Assembly: GCF_005047655.1 (NCBI RefSeq)
Contig: NZ_SUKF01000007.1
Coordinates: forward strand, 124,001-188,000
Length of the DNA: 64,000 bases
Reading direction: 5' to 3'
From: Sinimarinibacterium arenosum
Lineage (GTDB): Bacteria; Pseudomonadota; Gammaproteobacteria; Nevskiales; Nevskiaceae
In this document: positions 1 through 13,165 of the stretch, piece by piece
How the letters are laid out: every line of letters begins with the position of its first letter
Position numbering within the stretch: the first letter of the stretch is position 1
The notes under the pieces: model-generated
The model's input: only the letters and a program-made list of their open reading frames with translations
What the model was told of the DNA's origin: nothing
Database searches by the model: none
Made by a program: the position numbers and the translations under genes

Positions 1-1
1 G

Positions 2-2011
2 GTGCAGAGCAAGCTCGAGGAAATTCGTCAGCGCTTCGAGAGCCAGCACAAATACATCTACCGCATGAAAGAGGATCGTCCGCCGTTCAAGAAGGGCGAG
101 ACGGTCTACGAGGGCTATGTCGACTACGGCAACATGCTGCGCATGCAGACGTTCAACGTCCTGCACGAGCAGGAGGGTGTAGAAGGCAAGCAGCCGTTCG
201 CCGTGTCCGGCAGCGAGCTGAGCGTCGAGTCGGTCGACAACACCTCGTACAACCCGAATATCGAAGTCAACGTCATCGGCTTTGCCCGACTGCTGGGCGA
301 CGTCATCAAGGGTCTGCTCGGCGTCTTCATCTTCTTCGGCGTCGCGTTCCTGATCACCGTGGTGCTGCTGTTCTGGTACACGCGCTCGGTCAAGGTCACG
401 CTGACCGCACTGGTCGTCGCAATGCTGCCGGTGCTGTGGCTGATCGGCGTGCTGCCGATGATCGGTTACGGCATCGATCCGATGTCGATCCTGGTGCCGT
501 TCCTGATCTTCTCGATCGGCGTGTCGCACGCGGTGCAGATGACCAGCGCGTGGCGCATCGAGGTCATGGAAGGCGCGAACTCGGTCCAGGCCGCGCATGC
601 CTCGTTCTGCAAGCTGTTCATCCCCGGTGCCGCCGGCCTGCTGACCGAAGCACTGGGCTTCGGCGTGATCATGCTGATCGACATCCCGATCGTGCATGAA
701 CTCGGCATCACTGCCTCGCTTGGCGTGCTGCTGATGATCATCACCAACAAGATGATCCTGCCGATCATCATGACCTACCTGACGCTCGAAGAGGCCGGGC
801 TGAATCGTGCGCGTGCGCAGCGCACCGGCGATCGGCATCCGATGATCCGCATCATCGGTGCCTGCGCCGAGCCGCGTAACGCCGTCATCGTGTTTGTCGT
901 CGGTCTGATCATGCTCGGGGTGACCACCTGGAAGTCGCGCGATCTGGTCATCGGCGACTCCGGGCAGGGCGTGCCGGAGCTGCGCGAGAACTCGCGCTAC
1001 AACCAGGACAGCCGCATGATTGCCAGCAGCTACGACATCGGCGTCGATGTGCTGACGGTGATCGTCGAGGCCAAGGATTTCCAGGGCGACTCCTGCCTGC
1101 ACTATGACGTGACCAACACCGTCGACCGCTTCGAGTCGTACATGCGCGGCGTTGAAGGCGTGCAGTCGGCCATCAGCGTCGGCAGCGTCGGCAAGCTGGT
1201 GATCTCGGCCTTCAACGAAGGCAATCCGCGCTGGCGTGCGTTGCCGCGCAGCGAAGTCGGCCTGTCCACCGGCTCCAAGGCGTTCGATCCGAAGCTGGGC
1301 CTGAACACCGAAAGCTGCCGCGCGATCCAGGTGCTGATCTTCACCAAGAACCACGAGGGCGAAACCGTTGCCCACATCGTGTCCGAGATCAAACGCTTCA
1401 TCGCCGAAAACCCGGTCGAAGGCGTCAACCTGCGTCTGGCCAGCGGCAACGTCGGCGTGATGGCGGCGACCAACGAAGCCGTCGGCGAAGCCGAAGTGAA
1501 GATGCTGCTGGCGATCTTCGGTTCGCTGATCCTGTTCTGCTACGCCACGTTCCGCTCGTGGGTCGGCGTGATCTGCGTGATGGTGCCGCTGATCATGGTC
1601 ACGGTGTTCTGCAACGCGCTGATGGCGACGTTCGGCATCGGTCTGAAGGTGGCGACGCTGCCGGTGATCGCGCTCGGGGTCGGTGTCGGCGTCGACTACG
1701 GTCTGTACCTGTTCGAGCGCATCCAGCACCACATGGACATCGAAGGCACCGACTTCCGTGAAGCCTTCGAGCGCGCGATGGTCGAACGCGGCAGCGCCGC
1801 GGTGTTCACCGCCATCACGATGTCGGTGGGCGTCGCAACCTGGATGTTCTCGGCGCTGAAGTTCCAGGCCGACATGGGCGTGATGCTGTCGTTCATGTTC
1901 CTGGTCAACATGCTCGCCGCGATCTGCATGCTGCCCGCACTGGGCGCGTGGTTCTACCGGAAGCGGGCGGTTGCAACAGCGGTACGCGCATCGTATCAGC
2001 TCGACGGATAG
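2..2011 (+). CDS. RND/MmpL-like exporter permease, 5' end cut by window
   Basis: Inner-membrane proton-driven exporter of the RND/MMPL superfamily. The visible 669 residues begin in a periplasmic loop, followed by a long hydrophobic segment at about residues 100-127, a block of further membrane helices to about residue 260, a second periplasmic domain, and a final helix block from about residue 500 with a Gly/Val-rich helix (LGVGVGVDYGLYLFE) typical of RND proteins. Family members of this short class usually have around 780-870 residues, so the gene starts before the window and the GTG at position 2 is not a real start. Related exporters often occur with DUF1329 proteins in lipid or aromatic degradation clusters; one DUF1329 gene lies at 46 kb. 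Substrate unknown. Confidence 0.85.
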   Translation: MQSKLEEIRQRFESQHKYIYRMKEDRPPFKKGETVYEGYVDYGNMLRMQTFNVLHEQEGVEGKQPFAVSGSELSVESVDNTSYNPNIEVNVIGFARLLGDVIKGLLGVFIFFGVAFLITVVLLFWYTRSVKVTLTALVVAMLPVLWLIGVLPMIGYGIDPMSILVPFLIFSIGVSHAVQMTSAWRIEVMEGANSVQAAHASFCKLFIPGAAGLLTEALGFGVIMLIDIPIVHELGITASLGVLLMIITNKMILPIIMTYLTLEEAGLNRARAQRTGDRHPMIRIIGACAEPRNAVIVFVVGLIMLGVTTWKSRDLVIGDSGQGVPELRENSRYNQDSRMIASSYDIGVDVLTVIVEAKDFQGDSCLHYDVTNTVDRFESYMRGVEGVQSAISVGSVGKLVISAFNEGNPRWRALPRSEVGLSTGSKAFDPKLGLNTESCRAIQVLIFTKNHEGETVAHIVSEIKRFIAENPVEGVNLRLASGNVGVMAATNEAVGEAEVKMLLAIFGSLILFCYATFRSWVGVICVMVPLIMVTVFCNALMATFGIGLKVATLPVIALGVGVGVDYGLYLFERIQHHMDIEGTDFREAFERAMVERGSAAVFTAITMSVGVATWMFSALKFQADMGVMLSFMFLVNMLAAICMLPALGAWFYRKRAVATAVRASYQLDG

Positions 2012-2063
2012 CCCTCAGCTCTTCGGCATGGGGCGCGCGCTCCGGTGTGCGGGGGGCAATCGG

Positions 2064-2077
2064 TTGATGCAGGTCAA
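2064..2077 (+). promoter_or_regulatory. FNR/DNR-type box upstream of nirS
   Basis: TTGATGCAGGTCAA matches the FNR/ANR/DNR consensus TTGAT-N4-RTCAA. Its centre is 80.5 bp upstream of the nirS ATG. A TAGCGT hexamer at 2100-2105 sits where a -10 element would be if the box occupied a class II (-41.5) position. This suggests induction under low oxygen or nitric oxide. A similar box lies upstream of mtrC at 63259-63272. Confidence 0.7.
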
Positions 2078-2108
2078 TGCTCCGCTTCGGGCGTGACGCT
2101 AGCGTTGA

Positions 2109-6426
<4,318 letters not shown>

Positions 6427-6434
6427 AGCCGCCC

Positions 6435-6453
6435 GCCTGACCTGAGGTCAGGC
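6435..6453. terminator. Inverted repeat after the TonB receptor
   Basis: Nearly perfect palindrome GCCTGACCTGAGGTCAGGC beginning 8 bp after the receptor stop codon. It lacks a following T-run, so it may be a weak or factor-dependent terminator or an mRNA-stabilising hairpin. Confidence 0.35.
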
Positions 6454-6649
6454 GCTGTCTCCAACGGGGTTATGCAGCCCTGCTGCATTTCGCGAAACCC
6501 GTTCACAAACTCACCCGTTTGAGGCAAGCGGCCGTTCTGAGGCTGCGGGTATGGTCGACGCAGATGCCAGTAGAAGCGGCGTTTCGGCGGGGATTGCGAT
6601 TTGCCGGAACTGAGCGTGACGCTGGGTGAACGCGATTGGAGGATGTGCA

Positions 6650-7750
6650 ATGACGGAGTTGGCCCAGGAAAAGCTGGTATCGGTGGATTCCCACGTGCAC
6701 TTCACCGATGAGTGGGTGAAGGAGCGTCTGCGCAAGGAATTGCATGCGGTCTGGGATGACGCCAACAAGCAGGCCGAGGAGTACGCGGCCAAGGTGCTGC
6801 GCGGCGGACAGCCGAACCTGGAGCTGGAAGACTTCGTCGATCCGGAAGCGTCCAAGGACCCCGGCCACTTCAACCCGGAAGGCAAGCTCAAAGCGATGGA
6901 CCTGGACGGCGTCTACGCCGAGGTGATCTTCCCCGAACTCGCCGGCGCCAAGATCGCCAATCCGCATCTGATGGGCGACAACTGGAAGGAAGTGTTCCAG
7001 GGCTACAACAACGCGATGGCGGACTTCGCTGCCTACGATCCGGTGCGTCTGATGACGGCGTACCAGCTGCCCTTGTATGACATCGACTTCGCGATCAAGG
7101 AAGTCGAGCGTCTGGCCCGCGACAAGAAGGCGCGCTGCGTGCAGCTGACGCCGTTTCCGTCCGACCTCGGCCTGCCGGACTTCTACGACAAGCGCTACGC
7201 GCCGCTGTGGTCGCTGATCGAGGAATCGGGCCTGACGATCCTCAATCACCTCGACCTGCACAAGAACCTGTGGGACGTGTTCCGTCGCGACCCGACGCCG
7301 CAGAAGGGCATCTTCACCGGCCTCGCCTGGGCGCCGCTGGCCGAAACCATCTGCATGTGGATCCTCACCGGCACGCTGGAAAAGTATCCGAAGATGAAGG
7401 TGCTGTTCGTCGAGCCGGGCCTGGGCTGGCTGCCGTGGTTCTTCGAGACGCTGCTCGATCCGCGCATGCACCAGCACTACGAGTTCCCCGGCGTGAAGCG
7501 TCCGCCGTCGGAGACCTTCAAGGCTCAGTGCGGGGCCACCTTCATGTACGAGCCTTCGGGCCTGAAGGCCGCGTACAACTACTTCGGCCCGGACTGCCTG
7601 TACTGGTCCACCGACTTCCCGCATCCCGCAACGTGCTGGCCGAACTCGCGTTCGCAGGTGGTCAGCCAGTTCAAGGAAGCCGGCATTCCGGAGGCGGATC
7701 GCGTCAAGATCACCTCCGGCAACGCGCTGAAGACCTTCGGGCTGGGCTGA
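6650..7750 (+). CDS. Amidohydrolase family protein (ACMSD-like TIM barrel)
   Basis: Metal-dependent hydrolase or decarboxylase of the amidohydrolase-2 family, 366 residues. The metal-binding HxH motif is at His15/His17 (SVDSHVHF), and the conserved C-terminal Asp322 lies in STDFPHP. The start is set by GGAGG at 6638-6642, seven bases before the ATG; the upstream in-frame start has no such site. Relatives decarboxylate or hydrolyse carboxylated ring compounds in degradation pathways. It precedes a CoA-transferase gene by about 100 bp on the same strand, fitting a catabolic unit, but the substrate cannot be read from sequence. Confidence 0.85.
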   Translation: MTELAQEKLVSVDSHVHFTDEWVKERLRKELHAVWDDANKQAEEYAAKVLRGGQPNLELEDFVDPEASKDPGHFNPEGKLKAMDLDGVYAEVIFPELAGAKIANPHLMGDNWKEVFQGYNNAMADFAAYDPVRLMTAYQLPLYDIDFAIKEVERLARDKKARCVQLTPFPSDLGLPDFYDKRYAPLWSLIEESGLTILNHLDLHKNLWDVFRRDPTPQKGIFTGLAWAPLAETICMWILTGTLEKYPKMKVLFVEPGLGWLPWFFETLLDPRMHQHYEFPGVKRPPSETFKAQCGATFMYEPSGLKAAYNYFGPDCLYWSTDFPHPATCWPNSRSQVVSQFKEAGIPEADRVKITSGNALKTFGLG

Positions 7751-7770
7751 AGCGGGCGGTCGAAAACACC

Positions 7771-7800
7771 GGCGGTGCCGTCCGAACGGACGGCGCCGCC
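7771..7800 (+). terminator. Strong intercistronic hairpin
   Basis: Arms of 14 bp with one wobble or mismatch (GGCGGTGCCGTCCG and CGGACGGCGCCGCC) around an AA loop, 20 bp after the amidohydrolase stop codon. There is no T-run, so it may attenuate or stabilise rather than terminate transcription into the next gene. Confidence 0.4.
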
Positions 7801-7855
7801 TTCGCGTCTGTGGCGGCAAGATGAATCTGAAACTGAAGAAACCGAAGGTGCGACG

Positions 7856-10411
7856 ATGGCAGGAGTTCTGAAGAATCTGAAAGTGCTGGATCTGAGCTGG
7901 GGTATCGCCGGTCCGATGACCGCGATGCTGCTCGGCGACAACGGCGCTCAGGTCACCAAGATTGAGCCGCCCGGCGGCGACCCGTTCCGCGGTCAGCTCG
8001 GCTACAAGGTCTGGCAGCGCGGCAAGCGCAGCGCCGTTCTCGACCTCAAGAACGCGGACGACAAGAAGGCCTTCCTCGCGCTGGCGAGCCAGGCCGACGT
8101 GCTGGTCGAGTCCTATGCGCCGGGCACGGCCGAGAAACTCGGCATCGACTTCAAGACCCTGTCCGCGCTGAACCCACGCCTGATCTACTGCTCGATCACC
8201 GGCTACGGCCGTGACACCGCCCTGTCCAACCGCCCGGCGTACGACGCGCTGGTACAGGCCCGCACCGGCCTGATGTTCGAACAGCGCGGCTGGGCCGAAG
8301 GCGCGCTCAACCACATGAACGGCCTGCCGGATCCGTTCCCCGATCTCGAAATCCCGTCGGACTGGGTGCAGGGCGCCGACCGCGAAGGTCCGCTGTTCGT
8401 CGCCTCGTACTGGCCCAGCCTCGGTGCGTTCTTCAACGCCAGCCTCGGCATCAGCGCCGCGCTGCGCGCGCGTGAGATCACCGGCAAGGGCCAGTGGGTC
8501 GAGACCTCGCTGCTGCAGGGCGCGATGGCCGGCGCCGCCGGTGTCTGGCAGCGCGCCGAGAAGCCGGACGCACCGGGCTTCGATACCTGGATTCTCAACA
8601 GCCGTTCGCCCAAGGGTCACTTCCAGGCCAAGGACGGCAAGTGGCTGCACAACTGGGTGCCGAACCCGCGCTTCATCCTGCAGGCCGCGCAGGGCGACAC
8701 CCTAAACGCTACGCCGGACCTCACCGTGCAGAACGATCCGGACCGCTTCGGCACCGGGCCGGAAGAAATCCTGGTGATGTCGCACTACCAGCCGATCATG
8801 GCCGAGGCCGTTGCCAAGTTCCCGGTCGCTGACTGGGTCGAGGCCGCCGCCACTGCCGAGATGACGATGCAGCCGGTGCGCAGCATCGAGGAATCGCTGG
8901 CCGATCCCGCGTTCCTCGAAGACGGTTGCGCCACCGAGACGCAGGACCCCGAGCTGGGCACGATCCGCACCGTCGGCAACGCGTTCAACATGAGCCTGAC
9001 GCAGGGCAAGCCCGGCGCGCCGCCGGTGGCGCCCGGTGCCAACACCGATGAAGTGAAGGCAGAAGCCGCGCAGATCATCGCCGAGGCCAAGGCCGCCACC
9101 GCTGCCGCGAAGAAGGGTGATCTCAAGGCCCCGCTCGAAGGCATCACCGTGCTGGATCTGGGTCTGGCCATCGCCGGCCCGTTCGGCACGCAGCTGCTCA
9201 GCGACCTCGGCGCCACCGTCATCAAGATCAACGGTCTGTATGACCTGTTCTGGCACCGCGTGCACATCGCCTACATGGCCAACCGCGGCAAGAAGAGCAT
9301 CACGCTGAATCTGAAAGATCCGCGTGCGATGAAGATCCTGCTCGATCTGGTCAAGCAGGCCGACGTCGTGCAGCACAACATGCGCTACGACGCCGCCGAG
9401 CGCCTGAAGATCGACTACGAGTCGCTCAAGCAGATCAAGCCGGACCTGATCTACTGCCACACCCGCGGCTTCGAACGCGGCAAGCGCGCCAGCCTGCCCG
9501 GCAACGACCAGACCGGCGCCTGCCTGTCCGGCATCCAGTTCGAGGACGGCGGCATGGGTCGCGAAGGCAGCAATGGCGAAGTCGGCCGTCCGCTGTGGAG
9601 CTTCACCAGCTTCGGCGATACCGGCAACGGCTTCCTCTCTGCTGTCGCCATCTGCAACGCGATCTACCATCGCGACCGCACCGGTGAAGGCCAGTTCGTC
9701 GACACCTCCATCATCAACGCCGCGCTGCTCAACACCAGCTACGCCGTTGCCACGCCCAAGGGCGAAGGCTTCGCGCGTCCGCGCATCGGTGGCGATCAGG
9801 TCGGCTACTCCGCCGGTCATCGCATCTACCCGACCAAGGACGGCTGGTTGTGCATCGTCGTCGTGAACCAGAACCATTGGGATGAACTGTTCGCCGTGCT
9901 GCGTGCGCCGCGTCTGACCATCGACGAGCACTTCGCCACGCACGAAGCGCGTGAGGCCAACGACAAGCAGCTGACCGCCTTCATCGCCGGCCGCATGCAG
10001 GCGCACACCGCCGCCGAGTGGTTCGCAGAACTCGACGCCGCCGGCGTGCCGTGTGAAATCGTCGATCCGGAGTTCTCGCGCAAGCTGCACGACAACCCCG
10101 AGTTCCAGCAGCGCAAGTGGGTCGTGTCCTACCCGCACCCGGTCGTCGGCAAGCTGGACCAGATCGGTCTGCTGGTGAGCCTGTCGGATACCCCCGGCGT
10201 GATCCAGGGCCGTCCGCTGCTGGTTGGCGAACACACCAAGGAAATCATGGCGTCGATGGGCTACTCCGAAGACGACATGAAGACGATGGAAGAACAGTTC
10301 GCCATCGGCTTCCCCGGCATGCCGCGCATGCCACCGCGTCCGACCGCCGCCAAGGCCGAAGCGCCGAAGCAGGGCATGGCCGGCATGCTGGCGCAGGAGT
10401 CGAAGAAGTAA
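7856..10411 (+). CDS. Tandem-domain CaiB/BaiF family III CoA-transferase
   Basis: 851-residue fusion of two family III CoA-transferase domains (about 1-410 and 425-815), each opening with the family N-terminal block (KVLDLSWGIAGPMTAMLLGD; VLDLGLAIAGPFGTQLLSDL). Single-domain relatives have about 380-420 residues and act as interlocked dimers, so one chain could form the whole fold. The second domain keeps an Asp at 588 (SFGDTGNG), at the position of the catalytic Asp of formyl-CoA transferase, while the aligned position in the first domain is Ser188 (YWPSLGAF), so only one catalytic site may remain. A Met/Pro/Ala-rich tail follows. The ATG at 7856 is preceded by AAGGTG. Likely activates a carboxylic acid as its CoA ester; substrate unknown. 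Confidence 0.88.
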   Translation: MAGVLKNLKVLDLSWGIAGPMTAMLLGDNGAQVTKIEPPGGDPFRGQLGYKVWQRGKRSAVLDLKNADDKKAFLALASQADVLVESYAPGTAEKLGIDFKTLSALNPRLIYCSITGYGRDTALSNRPAYDALVQARTGLMFEQRGWAEGALNHMNGLPDPFPDLEIPSDWVQGADREGPLFVASYWPSLGAFFNASLGISAALRAREITGKGQWVETSLLQGAMAGAAGVWQRAEKPDAPGFDTWILNSRSPKGHFQAKDGKWLHNWVPNPRFILQAAQGDTLNATPDLTVQNDPDRFGTGPEEILVMSHYQPIMAEAVAKFPVADWVEAAATAEMTMQPVRSIEESLADPAFLEDGCATETQDPELGTIRTVGNAFNMSLTQGKPGAPPVAPGANTDEVKAEAAQIIAEAKAATAAAKKGDLKAPLEGITVLDLGLAIAGPFGTQLLSDLGATVIKINGLYDLFWHRVHIAYMANRGKKSITLNLKDPRAMKILLDLVKQADVVQHNMRYDAAERLKIDYESLKQIKPDLIYCHTRGFERGKRASLPGNDQTGACLSGIQFEDGGMGREGSNGEVGRPLWSFTSFGDTGNGFLSAVAICNAIYHRDRTGEGQFVDTSIINAALLNTSYAVATPKGEGFARPRIGGDQVGYSAGHRIYPTKDGWLCIVVVNQNHWDELFAVLRAPRLTIDEHFATHEAREANDKQLTAFIAGRMQAHTAAEWFAELDAAGVPCEIVDPEFSRKLHDNPEFQQRKWVVSYPHPVVGKLDQIGLLVSLSDTPGVIQGRPLLVGEHTKEIMASMGYSEDDMKTMEEQFAIGFPGMPRMPPRPTAAKAEAPKQGMAGMLAQESKK

Positions 10412-10490
10412 GACCTTGAGCCGCGTAGAGGGCCCCGGCAACGCCGGGGGTTCCTCGCGTCACGATGGGCCGGCTTCTTCATCAGTATTC

Positions 10491-10518
10491 AAAGCCCCGC
10501 AGTCATGCGGGGCTTTTT
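10491..10518 (+). terminator. Rho-independent terminator
   Basis: AAAGCCCCGCA stem, TCA loop, TGCGGGGCTTTTT. A perfect GC-rich stem with T-run ends transcription of the amidohydrolase/CoA-transferase unit and could also work in reverse because of the A-run. Confidence 0.85.
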
Positions 10519-10548
10519 GTGTGCCTGCCCGAATGTCCGTCCCCGACC

Positions 10549-10586
10549 GTCATTCCGGACTACCGCAGGCAGAACCCGGAATCCAG
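10549..10586. repeat. Dispersed repeat, GTCATTCCGG...CCGGAATCCAG type
   Basis: Inverted arms ATTCCGG (10552-10558) and CCGGAAT (10576-10582). The motif resembles the short intergenic GTCATTCC...GGAATCCAG repeats common in proteobacterial genomes. A genome-wide copy count would confirm it. Confidence 0.5.
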
Positions 10587-10690
10587 GCTCAATCGGAGCC
10601 GCTGACCGGTTTCACGGAGCAGAGGTTCTCCAACGCGAGAACATCTGCCTCGAGTTGTTCTCGTATGGAAGTACATCGCCGCACGCTGTC

Positions 10691-10721
10691 ATGGGTGGGC
10701 TGAGCGCCGACGAAACCCATC
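10691..10721. repeat. Dispersed repeat, ATGGGT...ACCCAT type
   Basis: Arms ATGGGT (10691-10696) and ACCCAT (10715-10720) around a GC-rich centre, similar to widespread GATGGGTTTCGC-type intergenic repeats of Gammaproteobacteria. It abuts the 3' end of the GST gene. Confidence 0.45.
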
Positions 10722-10732
10722 GAGCCGTCGGC

Positions 10733-11356
10733 CTATGCCTTCTTCCGTCCAGCGTAGTACGCCGCGATCTGCGGCTGCGCCGCGAGTCGCTCCGCGTGCG
10801 TGACCAGCCGCGGCGCCACCCGGTCCACCAGATCTTTCGGAATGTCGTCGAGCATGCCGGACCGCAGCCAGCGCACCAGCATCCAGACCTTCAGATCGCC
10901 CACCGTCAGGCGTCGGTCGGCGAAGTACTCACCGCCGGCGGCCTCGAGCCGCGCCTGGAATTGCTCCAGGTAGTGCGGGAGCGGTCCTGCGGTCAGCGCT
11001 TCGCGTGCCTTCTTCTTCGCTTCGGCATCGAGGCCTATCGTGCTGCCGATCTGGAAATCCATGTCCTCGACGGCGTCCATGACCTCGTCGCAGAGCAGGG
11101 CCTGCAGGTTGTCTTGCGGATACAGCCCCGCCAGCTTGCCGACGTAGCGGTTGATGCTGTTGGACTGGGCGACGAGGCGACCGTCCACCTCGAGCACCGG
11201 CAATGCGCGGAACGGCATGCCGTCGCGCATCGCCTGCCATTCCTTGAATAAAACGCGCCGATCCTCGAACGGCACTCCGCCGATGTGCAGCGCCAGGCGC
11301 GCGGGCTCGCCGCGGCCGCCGTCAAAATCGAAATACGTGAGCGTCAGTGCGGGCAC
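10733..11356 (-). CDS. Glutathione S-transferase (sigma/alpha-like)
   Basis: Cytosolic GST of 207 residues. The thioredoxin-like N-domain starts LTYFDFDGGRGEPARL, with Tyr8 as the likely glutathione-activating residue, and the QSNSINRYVGKLAGLYP block carries the gamma-glutamyl-binding Ser. The helical C-domain extends to AYYAGRKKA. I chose the GTG at 11356 because AGGGAGA lies just upstream; the longer frame has no family similarity. Divergent from the DUF1905 gene with only about 40 bp between the starts. Conjugation or peroxide-related detoxification is inferred from family. Confidence 0.88.
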   Translation of the reverse strand: MPALTLTYFDFDGGRGEPARLALHIGGVPFEDRRVLFKEWQAMRDGMPFRALPVLEVDGRLVAQSNSINRYVGKLAGLYPQDNLQALLCDEVMDAVEDMDFQIGSTIGLDAEAKKKAREALTAGPLPHYLEQFQARLEAAGGEYFADRRLTVGDLKVWMLVRWLRSGMLDDIPKDLVDRVAPRLVTHAERLAAQPQIAAYYAGRKKA

Positions 11357-11398
11357 GGCGATCTCCCTGTTTGATGCGGTGAGTGTACGCTGAGCGCC

Positions 11399-11761
11399 GT
11401 GAAGAAGAAGCCGGTGACATTCGAAGACCGCTGGTCGCCCCTGCTGCCCGCCGACGACCCGCCGGCTGGCCGCGACTACACGGTCCGAAGCCGGGTCTGG
11501 CGCTACAAGGGTGCCGCTGCCTGGTACTTCGCCAACCTGTCGGGGGAGCAATCCGCCGACATCAAATCGCGTTACGGCGTCACCGCAAAAGGCTGGGGCT
11601 CGATCCGCGTGCGCGTACGCATCGGCAAGACCGAGTGGAGCACCTCGCTATTCCCCGACAAGAAATCCGGGACCTACCTGTTCGCGATCAAGGCCGACGT
11701 ACGCAAGGCCGAGAACCTGTCGGACGGTGACAGCATTACCGCGCGGGTCAGCGTCGTATAA
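11399..11761 (+). CDS. DUF1905 domain protein
   Basis: 120-residue protein made of one DUF1905 beta-barrel domain (YTVRSRVWRYKGAAAWYF...GWGSIRVRVRIG...TSLFP). Function unknown; this domain is often fused to a YdeI domain, as in the separate gene at 17645. Start is a GTG followed by three Lys codons. The reverse strand just downstream carries an ATPase remnant. Confidence 0.8.
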   Translation: MKKKPVTFEDRWSPLLPADDPPAGRDYTVRSRVWRYKGAAAWYFANLSGEQSADIKSRYGVTAKGWGSIRVRVRIGKTEWSTSLFPDKKSGTYLFAIKADVRKAENLSDGDSITARVSVV

Positions 11762-11960
11762 GTCGAGCGCAGGGTGGGGAACTCGTGGTCTGTTCCGAAT
11801 GGCGCTCCCGCCAGCGTGGTCTTGCCGCATTGACGTGGCCCCGGTGAGCACGACCCCGCGGCTGCGCTTCAGGGCTGCAGCGATCTCTTCCAGCAGTGCC
11901 TTGCGGACAATCAATTCCGCGTGACCATCACCATGAAAATCCGCCATCCAATGGAGGTTA
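11762..11960 (-). pseudogene. Remnant of an AAA_14/DUF4143-type ATPase N-terminus
   Basis: On the minus strand, one frame reads LIVRKALLEEIAAALKRSRGVVLTGA and then loses the Walker A motif, while a neighbouring frame continues QCGKTTLAG. Together these match the start of AAA_14 ATPases (ExL...ALKR..VVLTGxRQxGKTTLA), split by a frameshift at the P-loop, with nothing recognisable beyond. A decayed fragment of about 60 residues. Exact limits are uncertain. Confidence 0.5.
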
Positions 11961-12105
11961 TTCATGGTGATATTCAACGAATAGATCGCGGTCTTACTTT
12001 TGGGGCGGTTGAAGACGCTCGTGCATATCGTCCTTCTGAACGGTGTCACCGCAACATCTGCATGCCATTGTCCCGGGCAACTGGAAAAAATGGATGGGGG
12101 AACAA

Positions 12106-13053
12106 ATGGCGGACTGGAGCGAGCAGAACATTCCGGATCAGACCGGCAAGCGGGCGTTGATCACCGGCGCTGCCAGCGGCATCGGCTTCGAGGCCGCACG
12201 TGCGCTGGCGCAGCATGGCGCGACGGTGTTGATCGCGGATCGCAACGAAGCCGCCGGTCACACAGCGGTGGAACGCATCCGCGCCCTGCGCGCGGACGCG
12301 CAGGTGGAGTTCCTGCCGCTGGACCTGAGCAATCTGCAAGGCGTGAAGGACTTCGCCAAGGCTCTGCTGGCGCGTGGCGAGCCACTGGACATCCTGATCA
12401 ACAACGCCGGCATCCAGCCGATCACCGAACGGCGCACCAGTGCGGACGGATTCGAGCTGACCTTCGGCATCGGTCATCTGGGCCACTTCGCGCTGACAGG
12501 CTTACTGTTGCCGCTGCTGCACGCCGCGCCCGCGCCGCGCGTCGTCACCATCTCCAGCATCGTCCACGGTCAGGGCTACTTTGATTGGGACGATCTGCAG
12601 ATGGAACGCGGCTACTCCTCTCAGCGGCCGTACAACCAGACCAAGCTCGCGAACCTGCTGTTCGCACGCGAACTGCAACGTCGCATCGAGCAGGCCGGCA
12701 GCAAGCTCAAGAGCATCGCCGTGCATCCGGGCGTCGCCCGCACCTCCATTGGTGCCAACCGCAAGCAGCTCGGCCCATACCATCTGGTCGATCACCTGAT
12801 CACGATGATCCTCGGTCTGGTCATGCCGCTGCTGGGTCAGCCCGCCGCCGCTGGCGCCTTGCCGACGCTGTACGGTGCAACCTCAGAAGACGCGCAGGGC
12901 GGCGGCTTCTACGGCCCCAGCGGTTTCGGTGAGATGAAGGGTCCGCCGAAGGCGGCGAAGATCAAACCGGCTGGCAACGACATGGACGCGGCGCAACGGT
13001 TATGGGCGGTCTCGGAGCAGCTGACAGGCGTGGTGTATCGGATTTCGCACTGA
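12106..13053 (+). CDS. Short-chain dehydrogenase/reductase
   Basis: NAD(P)-dependent oxidoreductase of 315 residues, retinol-dehydrogenase-like. The Rossmann motif TGAASGIG is at residues 20-27, NNAG follows mid-protein, then the catalytic Ser in TISSIVHG and the YNQTK catalytic Tyr/Lys. A GGGGGA just upstream supports the ATG at 12106 rather than earlier starts. The last 404 bp are duplicated at 13658-14061, and a copy of the 73-bp repeat starts 9 bp after the stop. Substrate unknown. Confidence 0.9.
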   Translation: MADWSEQNIPDQTGKRALITGAASGIGFEAARALAQHGATVLIADRNEAAGHTAVERIRALRADAQVEFLPLDLSNLQGVKDFAKALLARGEPLDILINNAGIQPITERRTSADGFELTFGIGHLGHFALTGLLLPLLHAAPAPRVVTISSIVHGQGYFDWDDLQMERGYSSQRPYNQTKLANLLFARELQRRIEQAGSKLKSIAVHPGVARTSIGANRKQLGPYHLVDHLITMILGLVMPLLGQPAAAGALPTLYGATSEDAQGGGFYGPSGFGEMKGPPKAAKIKPAGNDMDAAQRLWAVSEQLTGVVYRISH

Positions 13054-13062
13054 CCTCAACTT

Positions 13063-13135
13063 GCCCAAACGAGCAGGTAGTTTTTTGATTGCCACTGAGG
13101 CACCCTTTCCGACATCGGCATAAATCTAGTTGGGC
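13063..13135 (+). repeat. 73-bp repeat, copy 1 (attC-like)
   Basis: First of three elements of exactly 73 bp (others at 14134-14206 and 15846-15918). It begins GCCCAAAC and ends CTAGTTGGGC; the final GTTGGGC fits the integron core site GTTRRRY and the first bases are nearly its complement. The interior is AT-rich and contains GAGGCACCC in all copies. Each copy lies just before a small accessory gene. Confidence 0.75.
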
Positions 13136-13165
13136 TTTCAGTCAGCCATCACCGGAAACTGCGAT

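Larger units (their letters stand above)
10412..10732. other. Intergenic stretch with terminator and dispersed repeats
   Basis: 320 bp without a supportable gene. It holds a CCCCGGC/GCCGGGG hairpin right after the CoA-transferase, a T-tailed terminator at 10491-10518, and two inverted-repeat motifs of dispersed-repeat type (10549-10586 and 10691-10721). Confidence 0.7.

Noticed and set aside
7771-7800. A true terminator separating amidohydrolase and CoA-transferase
   Set aside because: Strong stem but no T-run, and the next gene starts 55 bp later with no separate promoter visible; kept only as a hairpin.
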